Shown here one piece after another: positions 37,440 through 48,600 of a DNA stretch of 64,000 bases (the first letter of the stretch is position 1; each line of letters begins with the position of its first letter). The notes under the pieces are model-generated. The model worked only from the letters and a program-made list of their open reading frames with translations, was not told the origin of the DNA and did not search any database. Position numbers and translations under genes: made by a program. Origin of the DNA: Branchiostoma floridae (Eukaryota; Chordata; Leptocardii; Amphioxiformes; Branchiostomatidae). The stretch covers positions 8,725,353 through 8,789,352 of the forward strand of contig NC_049990.1 of the NCBI RefSeq assembly GCF_000003815.2. Reading direction: 5' to 3'.

Positions 37440-38130
37440 AACGAAAGAACCTCTTGCGAAGTGCGAGCTCTCAAAATTGAACTGGGGGGGGGGGGTGTAT
37501 TAGCACCAACTTTTTGAAATACGTATTCTAAAATATGGAGATGGTCTATCTAAGCACAGAAATCACAAAAGTTGAGCAATTATTGATCTCTAACCCCCCT
37601 GTACATGCCCCATGAAGTTTGGATACCCCCATATACCAATACTACATTAAACAGGTACACGTAGCTTAGCTTGCTGTTGACTGTGTGTAAGAAGCAAGTT
37701 CTTTTAGGGGGGTCAGAATCATCTTTATTAAGCCTTAGAATTAGACATACAAATACAAGATGAAAGATTAAAATACCTAGGTCGACCCTTTTTCTGGACT
37801 TACGACGTCCAGAGGGCGCAAGGTAAAACATATTAAAACTAGAGTTCGGCGACCTCATACCTCCATGAAAATTTAGAGCTTTCGTAACTTTCATGCAATT
37901 GACTAACACATTAACATAATTTATACATTGTGTTGTTCATCATTGACTAACGTACACATGTCACAGTTATAAAATTCCCATTATTAATCATAAAGCGGTT
38001 TTGCAATGTTTACATAAATTATGCAAATAAGTTCCTCATTACCATATTTGGTATCTGCTTATATTCCACCTATCGTAATTAACATGTGTTACATGTATTG
38101 AGGTCCAGTTATTGAAAACAATGGAACTAT
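37440..38130. other. Non-coding spacer
   Basis: Poly-G run at 37484-37495 and AT-rich DNA; no gene seen. Confidence 0.4.
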
Positions 38131-38910
38131 ACAATTTCCTCATTAATTATGCAAATTAAGTCCTCATTTGCATAACATGTATATCATTATGAACATCTTT
38201 GCCTAAGCTACCCGCATGCCTAAAATGCAGGCAATCCATCGTTTCTTTCTGCAGTTATCCTCTTTGGAGTGTCTTGACAAAAACACCCATGCAGTTCCAC
38301 AATTAAATGTTAGGGGGCTGAAACTTGCCCCACTTTTTCATGACACCAAAAGCTATCTACCACCAAAATATCAAGACCATAGCATGTCTGGAACAAGAGA
38401 TACATTGAAAAAAATGATAGAATATTCTCATTAATTATGCAAATGTACTCCTGTTTTGCATAATTAGTTTCTTACCTTGTAAAACATTGTCTAAGGTACC
38501 TACATACCAAAAATGATGAAAATCCATTGTTCCCTTCTTGAGTTATCGTCTTCAGAAGTTTTTGACAAAAATGCCCCTGCTTTCCCAAAACTAGACGCTA
38601 GGGGGCCCAAACTTATGTCACTTATTTCTGAGCACAAGAGCTATCTAAAACTTCAAAATCGTGACCATAGCTTGCTCAGAACACGAGATAGCAAACCCGG
38701 AAGTTGCGCTGCAGTACCAAGGGAAGCCGCTAGGGGGACCAAAATCTAATCATTTCCAGCTTTCATCACACCCTACCAACACACCAAGTATGAAACCAAT
38801 CCACCAAGCCGTTCTTGAGTTATTTTGTTTACACACAGACAGACAGACACACAGACACACAGACAAACACAGGGTAAAATATAACCTCCATGACATTTCA
38901 TGGAGGTAAT
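38130..38910 (+). repeat. Dispersed repeat with tandem copies and 3' hairpin
   Basis: Two diverged copies (from about 38140 and 38440). Each has CATTAATTATGCAAAT, an AAAATGC-AATCCAT region, AGGGGGC-AAACTT and AGCTATCTA-CA. The second ends with an ACAGACAGACACACAG run and the hairpin ACCTCCATGA-ATTTCATGGAGGT at 38884-38906. A SINE or LINE-tail-like element. Confidence 0.55.
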
Positions 38911-39049
38911 GAACAATCGTGTGCGTCGGACTGCTGAGATACAGACTGTTTTAAAATTCTTGAAACATATTGCACATGAAGATTGCAAAACTCATATATT
39001 GCACTAATTGCATATTGCACTCTCATGTAACGGTTACAACTATCAGCAG

Positions 39050-40000
39050 CTTGAGAATAGACCCAGAGGTTTTTCCCACCCAAGTGTATTTCTTGCACAA
39101 TATACTAGTATAACATATGAAGTGCATACTGCACACTTTCCTAACTTGCGTTTCAGCTGGCGAACTTCGCGTTCCTTGTAGCTTACAACACACAGAGATT
39201 TTAACTTCGAGCAGTTCTCACTGTTAACCCATCCCCCACTACCAATTCCAATAGTGACAAGAGTAGCTTTGTAAGTGCTGTGCATGTCAATTTCATTCAA
39301 CAAGTCTTCATATTTTGCCATTTTCCTGTCCTCGGCACTGCGGGCGTTTTGTTCGAAGGGTACAGTGAGTTCAACAAGAATCAGCGTTTGTTTGACCGGG
39401 TCTTGTATGGTTATGTCTGGGACAAGCGACGTGGGTAGAATGTCCGGTGGAATGGTGGAATGTGTGCCTCCTGCCACTGAATCTGCGCTCAAGTCGCTCC
39501 TGATGATGACCTGTTGTCCCGACTTGGAATGCCACTGTTGGAGGGTAGTCACTAGCTCCTTGAGTACGCTGTTGTGACGCCAGGTGTACCGACTGTCCTT
39601 TAAGGCAACCGGGCAAGAGTTCAGAACATGCCTCAGTGTTTGGTGACCTTGGCATAGAGGGCAGTTAGACGACAGCACTTTTCCCCATCGGACCAAGTTG
39701 TCGCGTGTAGGCAGCCAATTGACCATGCCGCTCAGGGCAAACTCAAAGACGCCTCGAGGGCTGTTGCACAGTGAGCTTCTCCATCCTGTGTCAGACTGCT
39801 CGACTTCAACTAGTTCCACCCAGTTACCCTGTACTGTAAGCGTTCTGCAGTGTTCCTCTATCTTCTGTTCTTCTGACTGTCGAATTTTTTTGCACAATAT
39901 ACATGTAATATAGTTTGCCATGGCATAAACGTAAAGATACCTTTGTATCACGACTTCATGTTGCCATGGAAATGGGAAATTAAGGCATTTTGGAGACAGT
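39050..40000 (-). mobile_element. Non-LTR retrotransposon ORF fragment, putative RLE C-terminus
   Basis: The open frame encodes LPTRDNLVRWGKV, then a CCHC finger (CPLCQGHQTLRHVLNSCP), RHNSVLKEL, and a PD...ELTVPFE...K.AKYEDL stretch. That order is found at the C-terminus of R2-type LINEs with a restriction-like endonuclease. No reverse transcriptase region was found here, and the frame has no evident promoter, so it is a 5'-truncated copy. Confidence 0.65.
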
Positions 40001-40638
40001 TTTCCAGATTTGGCCAAGTCAACAACATGGAAATTACCCCAGAATAAGGACACTATTTTAGAAGAATGCTTAGAGTCAACAGACAAGCAAATATGGAGTA
40101 CTTAGCCCAACTATTCAGCTTCACCGGAATAGCTGTGGACTTTCCATAAACTTGACATTAGGATTTGGGGCTACATGTAATCAATACATTGTTTCAATTT
40201 TATAAAAACATGATATTTCGCCTTGAAACAGTTGTTTTTCTTGATGCCTTGTCAGAAGTATGGCCAAGGTTTGTCTCAGCAAAGACAGTTGCTAACAGCT
40301 GCAATTTATTGCTCAGTTTCACTTCTTGCTTATGCCCTTTAAAATATGCCCCCTTGCCCATAAAATTTTTCGCTTTGCAGATGGTACTCCTGCAATGCCG
40401 GCCGAGTTTCAACATTAATGAAATTTAAAAGTATTCTGGGTGACAAACATCGGTAGGAAATTGTTGTGTATATCCGGAACGCCAAGCTGAAACTTTGCAT
40501 TCAATATAACTTCAACTTAAACTCAGAATTAAGATAAAAAACTATTCTGGGGATGTTTCAATGCCATGGGTCCAATTAGGAGAGCATTTGACCTGAAAGT
40601 GAAAGGATCGTAGGTTGAAATCTCTGACAGGCCTCGTA

Positions 40639-40876
40639 ATACCCCCTCACATTAGGCGCGATTCGATCGGACGACGATTCTGTGGCAATCGCCCGAGCCT
40701 CGCTTATGATAATAACTTTATTGCACAACAAATGTACAAGATACAAAGTATAGCTTACTAAATATGTGACAGGGACGGTTTTCAGGTGAAAAATGCGCGC
40801 AACCCTCTGTCGATCTTAAATATGGCCGATCTTCCATCCATACGCCCGAAGATCGTGGATAATGTGAGGGGGGTAT
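40639..40876. mobile_element. TIR DNA element, short copy
   Basis: Ends ATACCCCCTCACATTA and AATGTGAGGGGGGTAT, with GGCGCGATTCGATC just inside the left end. No coding capacity, so a MITE of the same family as 40990-41820. Confidence 0.65.
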
Positions 40877-40989
40877 AAATGAACCCACTGCACTCATTGA
40901 AATGCTAGAGGCTCATCCCGGATGGATGAGTGGATCAAATAAACATTTTGATCGAAATTTGGGTAGTGAATTTCCCGAGCAGCCTTCGT

Positions 40990-41820
40990 AATACCCGCCT
41001 CACATTAATTATATACGATCTTCGGACGTACTTCGCGATCGCAGGAAGGTCGGCTGATTTTAAGATCTTAAGATGGTCTTGCGTATTTTTCGCCCAAAAC
41101 TTGTTCCCCTCACATATAAGCGAGCCTCGTGCGATCGACGGTGAATAAATCTATGATAATGAACCTCCCATGACCGGTCGACCTCTTGCACGCGGACAAG
41201 GGAATACAAAACGTTCCTCAAAAAAGGCAAGAGATCAATAAATGTTGCTTATTTTGTTGTCGGAATCTTTTTAACCAATGAATGGAATGCGCGGGCATAA
41301 TAGAAATGACACAAGAAAGGAAAGTGTGTCACAAAGCCAGCCTACATACTGCCACAGGGGCCACAATGTTAGAATTACCCTCACATTCCCAGAAATTCAA
41401 TATTTGTAAACAATCGGAAGTCGGGTGAACGTCGCCCGAACGTCGCCCGACTAACGGGGGTTCGCCATCCGATTTGCGTTCGATGATTAATAACTATGTC
41501 TGTGCTCGCCTATCGGTCTTCAATCGTTGGATTGACGCAAGTCTATTGACCGATGCCCTTGCGAGGTACGCATGATTTGCACGCACGATCTGCGACTCAG
41601 TAACGAGCTCTGCGATCTCGGAGATCTCTTGCGACTTGTCGCTTATGTTAAGAACATGTTTCGCTGCACCGCGACCGTCGTAAGACTCCTGAAAATTGCC
41701 GGCGATCCCTAAAAATCGCAAGATGATCGTGAGAACACCGGACGTCTTACTCACGAAAATGTCTTTTAGAGCTCGTAAACTAGTCTTCGGATCGAATCGC
41801 GCCTAATGTGAGGCGGGTAT
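40990..41820. mobile_element. TIR DNA element, long copy
   Basis: Perfect 17-base terminal inverted repeats: ATACCCGCCTCACATTA on the left, TAATGTGAGGCGGGTAT on the right. Internal sequence has many GATCG/CGATC motifs; no transposase frame was recognised. Confidence 0.7.
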
Positions 41821-42240
41821 AAGCCCAACTCTTGTCAGTTTTAATTTTGTTTTAATCAACTTGTTTGAATCATGATTTTTTTTTTACTTAGTAAGAAGAG
41901 CTTTCCTCCTATAAGCTATATCCAATGCACATCCATCACTAGTAATCCAAACATAGAATTATAGTACTACTAAAAAATTATGAATTAGCTCTGTGTCATT
42001 GAGATGGTCATGGTGCTGAAAGTTTCAGCAAGCAAAATTTAGAGCATCCCAATATCATGATATATCAGCATTTGTCAATGATCAAACCTAAGGGGGTATA
42101 TACAGGGGGTCAAAATATATTAAACGATCCAATTGTAAGATTTTTTCTTCCAAATAGACCATGTACATTTTCTGTGGGTGCACTTTACCACAGCATCTTA
42201 TTGAACATAGAAAAAAATTGGCATGAAATACTAGTGGCCT
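41821..42240. other. Non-coding spacer
   Basis: AT-rich. It carries GGGGGTATATACAGGGGGT at about 42092, which recurs near 43012 and brackets the tandem repeat. Confidence 0.35.
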
Positions 42241-42990
42241 ATTTGCGCTTGTTGTGAGTTGGGGAGAGTCCATTTGTGCAGTGGAGTTGGCTTTGGAATA
42301 GTCCATTTTTGTATGGAGAATGTTCAGGGGGTTGAGATATCCATGATTTTATCTTCTGAACTCAAATATTCTACCAAGGGATGTCAAAGAACCAGCTTCA
42401 GAGAATTAAATGTTTTGGACATATTGTAAGTTTTGGAATAGTCCATTTTCGTTATAGCAGTACCAGTAAGTTTGGGATAGTCAATCTTTGCATGGAGAAT
42501 GTTTTTGGGGCCCAGAAATCTATGAAGACCTCAGATATTCTGCTAAGAGATCTAAATGTTAAAATATACCATCTTTGGGAATTAAGTATTTCGGACATGT
42601 TGCAAGTTTGGAATAGTCATTTTTCGTAACAAGTCTGGTTTTGGAATCGTCCATCTTTGCAGCAAGTACTTTTGGGGGGTTCAGATGTTTATGGTGATAT
42701 GTTCTGACCTCAAATATTTTGCCATAAGATGTTAAATATTCTTCAATGGGATGTCAAAGTACGGTAACTGTCGAAAAATAGTATAATTTTGAACGCGTTA
42801 CAAGTTTAGAATAGTCAATTTTCGTAATGGGGGGTGATTTTGGATTTGCCTATCTTTTCAGGAAGGATTTTTTAGGGGTTCAGTGATATTCATGGTGATT
42901 TGTTTTGACCTCAAATATTTTGCCATGGGATGTTACATCATCCACTTTAGTACTTGTGCAAGCATGGTTTTGTATCAGTTTAGTACATTG
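42240..42990. repeat. Satellite-like tandem repeat
   Basis: About five diverged units of 120-140 bases, each with TTTGGAATAGTC-ATTTTCGT, GGGGTTCAGA-AT-CATGGTGAT and GACCTCAAATATTTTGCCA-GGGATGT. No ORF is conserved between units. Confidence 0.7.
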
Positions 42991-43199
42991 CCATAGTAAA
43001 AACTACAGAGGGTATGTACAGGGGGGTTATGATTTAAAAATTGAACAAATTTTATCATGTTCACATTCAGATGGTCTGTCTCCATATTTTAGAGGCGTAT
43101 TTCACACAAAAAAATGCATTTTTGCAAAATAGTACCTCCCCTGATTGAACATGCACAGAAGGGACGAGTCTCAAGCCCAGGCAGAGGCTTAATAACAGT

Positions 43200-43620
43200 C
43201 GAGTAAGTGCTGGGTAAGCTAATGTATATCTACATAAAGAAAATGCAAACAGGTAATGTTTGACATAGGAAGCGAGTACGTAAGTAAACGTCCTTTTAAA
43301 CAAGAAGAATCCGTAGCTGGGTTGAAGATCAATCTATATCTATTAATTTTGCTTTGAAGTGACGGCACCAATTATTCACGTGAATATCATGCATGTGAAC
43401 ATCATGCACGCGTGCAGGGCGCGAGTGAGTGCTGGACAATCTAATCTATATCTATGTAAAGCGAAGACAAACCGCTAAGACAATATTTGACACAGGTACG
43501 TAAACAGGAGGAATCCGTAGTTGATAGAATCAAAGATATCTATTTACTTTGCTTTGAAGTGACGGTAGAGTTATCTTACACGTGATCGTCACGTGTACAG
43601 TCCGCGACCTGGAGAAATTA
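43200..43620. repeat. Two copies of the LDLa-Fic upstream (promoter) region
   Basis: 43200-43400 and 43425-43590 both match 36965-37130, just upstream of the LDLa-Fic start. Shared blocks are GTGCTGG(G)-AA(G/T)CTA, AATCC(A/G)TAG(C/T)TG, CTATTTACTTTGCTT-GAAGTGACG and CACGTGA-ATCATGCA. No signal exon remains beside them. They are relics of repeated 5'-end duplication. Confidence 0.65.
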
Positions 43621-44940
43621 TGTCGGTTAATGCTAGTTGTCTTCGCCTTGCAACGTGTCATGTTATTTTGTAGTGCCCCTTTATGGCCTACCTACAAGCT
43701 TTTGGTACAAACGTTTCCCGCCACACCTCGACACCTCACTTCGGGTCGTCTTACGTGGTAACTGGTAACATCTAATATCATAGTACCGGTACGTTTACGA
43801 CGATTTCTCTAGCCATACTGATTTGACAAATTGTCAACGCATCATTTTCTCCAGTTACATGTTGCTGTTATAGGTTACCCTTGCCACTTCTTCTGTGTAA
43901 CTTTTCTGCCACTCTTGTCCTGCTAAAAGCGTAATATTGTAATTGTAACACGCCGCGAAATTACACGGCGAACGGGCGCGTGGTTGGGAGAGGGTACAAA
44001 ATACCGGTAGGAAGAAACACGGCACAATTAACTGCCGCTATGTACATTTATACATCCTCTGATGTTCCTTCCTTTTTTGTCAGTAAATGCATAAAATATA
44101 AACCTGCATGAGCATACAAAATGTCATGAGAAAACGGACGTATACTGTCAAGAATTTTCATTTAACTTCTGTCCGTCACAACCGCTATGACGTAACACTT
44201 CACTGCTAGCGTAGATATAAAAATGGCGGGAAAATGGCTGCGTACGTTCAATTTTGCCCATTCATTTTGCTATTATGCAACGGTTCTTCACACTTTTACA
44301 TGAGTTGTAGGTCACCAACAGAAATTCAAGATTGTTGTTGAATCATGTTCGTCTTGTGCCGTGAGCATGTGTAATTATGATCTATATAAATTTGGCAATG
44401 AATGTGACAGTGTGTTCGTCCCACGACGAGCTGCCTACCCCGAAATTTAAAAAAAAGTATACTGAAAACTTTTGGCCTTGTTGTCTTCGAATGCATTGTT
44501 ATCGATGCTTTGTAAATGGTGTATTGGACACCTAGATGTCTGAAGTGTGCACAGCTCAGAAATAACTATTGTTGCATGTGTAGATCTCTTTAAGTTCCAG
44601 TATTTTTAATCTACCGGTATAAGTCTTACTACCGGTATTATGCCAATGCATGTTAACCATTGCCTAAAAAAAGATACCGTCTGGGCACTCTACTCTCCAA
44701 GCAGACCCTCAGTGTCGGTGACGATCAGGTAGCATCTGCGTACCAAAACAACCTCCACTGGTCAAGCAATCTCCATTTGCCACGTACGGTATATATAGAT
44801 TTAGCATTGGGCATACATTTGCCTAAGAAGTAAGAAGTACATACACATGTAGAGATAAGTCCTCTAATGGCAATTATCTAGAATATCTGTCTCTTATCTA
44901 ATGTACGTCGAATGAAGATAAGAAAGCATTAAAGAATAGC

Positions 44941-44946
44941 TTTATT
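44941..44946 (-). terminator. Candidate poly(A) signal of the LRR-Ig gene
   Basis: AATAAA on the minus strand about 720 bases after the stop codon, not counting uncertainty from the N gap. Confidence 0.35.
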
Positions 44947-45457
44947 CATACAGACATAAAAGTTGCCACAATTAGGAAAATTCACGTTGTTTTTGTAATA
45001 TTTTCAAACATGAATCTCAGCGGTCTTTCTGCATACACACTGCATGGTAGTGACGAACGTTAATATGCGTGTTCCTTTTTACACAAAGATCAACCGTACG
45101 TACATTTAACACACGTAAAAAACAAAGCTTAACTTTACATACTAAGCTATCAGTATATCCTTGCACTTCTATAAAGTGGATGTCTGACAGAACTGCATCA
45201 AATATTGTGCTAGACAATAGCAAAAACTGTTAGCATTTTGCTTTGCGGTCACTCCTACGTGCAATGGACAATGATTAACATCCATCAAAAAGATATTTGC
45301 GTAGATTGACAGTTTTAAAATATTCCCAATTGACAACTTCGAACCGTTTATCATCACTCTAGAGTTGTAATATTCATCATGCGACGTTACATAAGGTAGT
45401 ATATTAGTCTGCCACTCAGAATGTTCAAAACAGGTTCTGACGCAGGTCCCACATTTC

Positions 45458-45557
45458 NNNNNNNNNNNNNNNNNNNNNNNNNNNNNNNNNNNNNNNNNNN
45501 NNNNNNNNNNNNNNNNNNNNNNNNNNNNNNNNNNNNNNNNNNNNNNNNNNNNNNNNN
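45458..45557. other. Assembly gap (100 N)
   Basis: Exactly 100 N just downstream of the LRR-Ig stop codon; true length unknown. Confidence 0.98.
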
Positions 45558-45667
45558 CACGCATTTGGTCCTATTAGCCCAGATAACTGGTCATACAGTT
45601 GTTACTAGTATATGTCTCCGTTACCACATTGGCAAGTCGTGATCTGACAGGGAACTACTACTCCTTC

Positions 45668-48600
45668 TCATTTTTCTGTCTTTGGAAATGTCACGTACAC
45701 ATGGTCAGAAATATCGTATGTTAAGGACGCGACAGTGTCTCTATCTGACACGTCTGCGTTTTCGTGTTCTGCTTTTTTTGGCTGTTGTTGTTGTTCAGCA
45801 TTTTCTGTCTCTGGCAATGTCACGTACACATGATCAGAATTGTCGTCTGTTAAAGACGAGACAGTGTCTCCATCTGACACGTCTCCTGCTTTTCTTGGCT
45901 GTTGTACAGCATTTTCTGACTCAGGCAATGTCACGTAAACGTGGTTGGACACTTCGTCTGCGATGGACGAAACAGTAAAAGACGCGGTCACAAACGTCGC
46001 GCGATCGTTGTACGATCGCAAACTGTAAGGGCATTCTTGGAACTGCACTTGGGACGACGACCTTCGACGGAGGTGACCGCACCCTAAGCCTGACACGCGT
46101 TCGTTTTCATGTCCTGTTATTTGCTGTTCTCCGGCATTATCTGTCCCAGGAAACGCTACATATGTGTGATCAGAGTTGTCCTCTGCACTTGACGAAGCAG
46201 TGTCTGATTCTGGCGTTTTCGCCTTCTTCTTTCCATCGTCTCCTCTCAGTTCTGAGTCGCTGTCGTCATCACTTCCTTTGTTGGTAGCTTTTGACTGTTT
46301 TTCAGCATTTTCCTCCCCGGGAAACGTTACGTAGTCGTTGTCTGACACACTATCTGCACATGCAGACGTAGACGCGGTGTCTCTGTCTTCGCGTTTGCAC
46401 TGTTCGTCGACTCCACGCTCTCCTTCCCCTAGAGAATGGTTAGGGAGCGTCATGTAGTCTTGGTCTGAGTCGCTGCCGTCATCACTTCGTTTGTTGGTGG
46501 CTTCTGAATCCGTTTTGGCTAAATCCGTGACAGGTCTCTCGTTGTCATAATGCCCGCCGTCAGAGTCCTCGCCATCCGGACAAGTACGGTCGGTCTTCTT
46601 CTCATTGTCATAGTAATCTGTTGCTTGTGCTTCAGCATGGACTTCTGCAATGATAGTTAATACTTTACTCTTGGCTTTGCGCCTGTTCAGTGATGGTCTT
46701 GTCGTAGCCAGACTCTCTTTATTGCAAGGATGCCGCCGGGCATTTATGTCCTTGGCACCGAAAGACGTCTTCTCTGTCCTCTCATTGGCCGAATACGTTT
46801 TGGCCAAATCTGTGACAGCTCTCGAGCTCTCGTTGTCATAATGGCCGCCACCAGATGCCTCGCAATCCGAACAAGCAGTGTCGGTCTTCTTGTCATTGTC
46901 ATAGTAATCTGTTGCTTGTGCTTCAGCGTGGACTTCTGAATGGATGGTTAATACTTTACTCTTGGCTTTGCGCCTGTTCAATGATGCTCTGGTCTTAGCT
47001 AGACTCCTCTGATTGCTTCGGTTTTCTTCCGTTCCTTCACTATTCGGAAACTGGTCGTCGTTTTCATACTGAACACCGTTTGCTCCATTTGTGTCCGGAA
47101 ACTGGTCGTTGTTTTCATACTGAACACCGTTTGCTCCATTTGTGTCCGGAAACTGATCGTTGTTTTCATACTGAACACCGTTTGCTCCATTTGTGTCCGG
47201 AAACTGGTCGTTGTTTTCATACTGAACACCGTTTGCTCCATTTGTGTCCGGAAACTGATCGTTGTTTTCATACTGAACACCGTTTGCTCCATTTGTGTCC
47301 GGAAACTGGTCGTCGTTTTCATAGTGGACTCCATTTGCTCCATTTGTGTCCGGAAACTGGTCGTTGTTTTCATACCAAACTCCATTTGTGCCGTCTGTGT
47401 CCGGAAACTGGTCGTCGTCTTCGTAGGTGACTCGTCTGGCTGAGTCCGTCTCAGAGAACTGGCCATCATTCTCATGGTTTCTGTCAGCAGCATTTCGCTG
47501 TGTGTTGGCAAATGTTTGTTGCTGACTTTGTTGCCCTTTGCACTTGCTCACACAAACAGCTATCACCACAATGATGACGGAACAACCCACGAAGGATGCC
47601 AGTCCAACAAGGGTGAGATGTAACGCTGATAGTCCAATACCAGCAATAGGTGTTGTCGTGGCACCCTTAACTGTCGTTTGGGGTTGAGGCGCATCCGTGT
47701 ACGTTCTTGTGCTTGTCCCGTTGGTTACATCCTGCGGGTGTTCGCTAGGAGATCCGGCGACTGTGAGCACAGCGAATGCATTTGCGTCGTCGGCATGGTC
47801 GGACGTCACCAGGCAAGTGTACGTGCCTTCCATCGCTCTGCCGAGTGCTGGGATGTGCAACGCTGAGTAGCACATTCTCCTGGTTTCACGTCTTGTGACA
47901 GCTGATCCCTTACAAGACGTTTCACTCACATCCGTGAAGGTTCTGGAGTGCTCGCGGCTTGACGGGAAACTGTCTCCATTCGGAGCGATCCACGAAAACG
48001 TCACGTCGAGACCTTCAGGACAGTCTGTCTGACAGGTGAAAGAAACATTGCCGGCACCGTAGTGTGAGGATACGGTCACTTTGGAGTCGCACTTCAGATC
48101 GCCGACACGGAGCCATCGGATTCTTTTAATCAGTCCAGTGGCGGGGTCTACGCATCCGATGCTCCACTGCAAGTGCCTGTTCACAAACATCCAGCTCTTC
48201 ATTTCTCGCAGCTTGCAGTCGCACGGGATTCCGTTTCGACCCAGAACCAGACGTGAGACGTGTTTCAGCTCTTCTACTCCGATGATTGACGTTAGAGGAT
48301 TCCATGTCATGGTGAGCTCGAGGGGCTGACTTGTCTGATCTGTTCCGCGCGGGATGCTGGAAAGGCAGTTTCTACTCAGGGACAGTTTACGTAGTCCAAC
48401 GAGTCCAGCAAATGCTGCGTCATCAATGTATTGTAACCGGTTGTCATTCAAGTTCAGTTCTTCGAGCTTGGTTAGTCCCTTGAAAGTCTCGGCCTCTAAG
48501 CGTTTGATCTTGTTCCCGTACAGGAAGAGCCCTGAAAGACTCGTCAATGTTTGAAACGACCCTGGTTCGATCGTCATAACCTGGCTCCCCTGTACGGTTA

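Larger units (their letters stand above)
43621..45660. other. Intergenic, 3' flank of the LRR-Ig gene, with gap
   Basis: No gene found. A minus-strand AATAAA (44941-44946) could end the LRR-Ig transcript. The block near 44860-44900 (AGTCCTCTAATGG, AGAATATCTGTCTCTT) is similar to 25650-25700 beside the LRR tail relic. It contains the 100-N gap at 45458-45557. Confidence 0.5.

Noticed and set aside
40560-40630. Another tRNA-like stretch (AGGTTGAAATCT)
   Set aside because: The B-box match is poor and no body or second box could be placed with confidence.
47080-47430. Plus-strand repetitive frame rich in HLCPETG
   Set aside because: Antisense of the 51-bp coding minisatellite of the LRR-Ig receptor, which has far better coding evidence on the minus strand.
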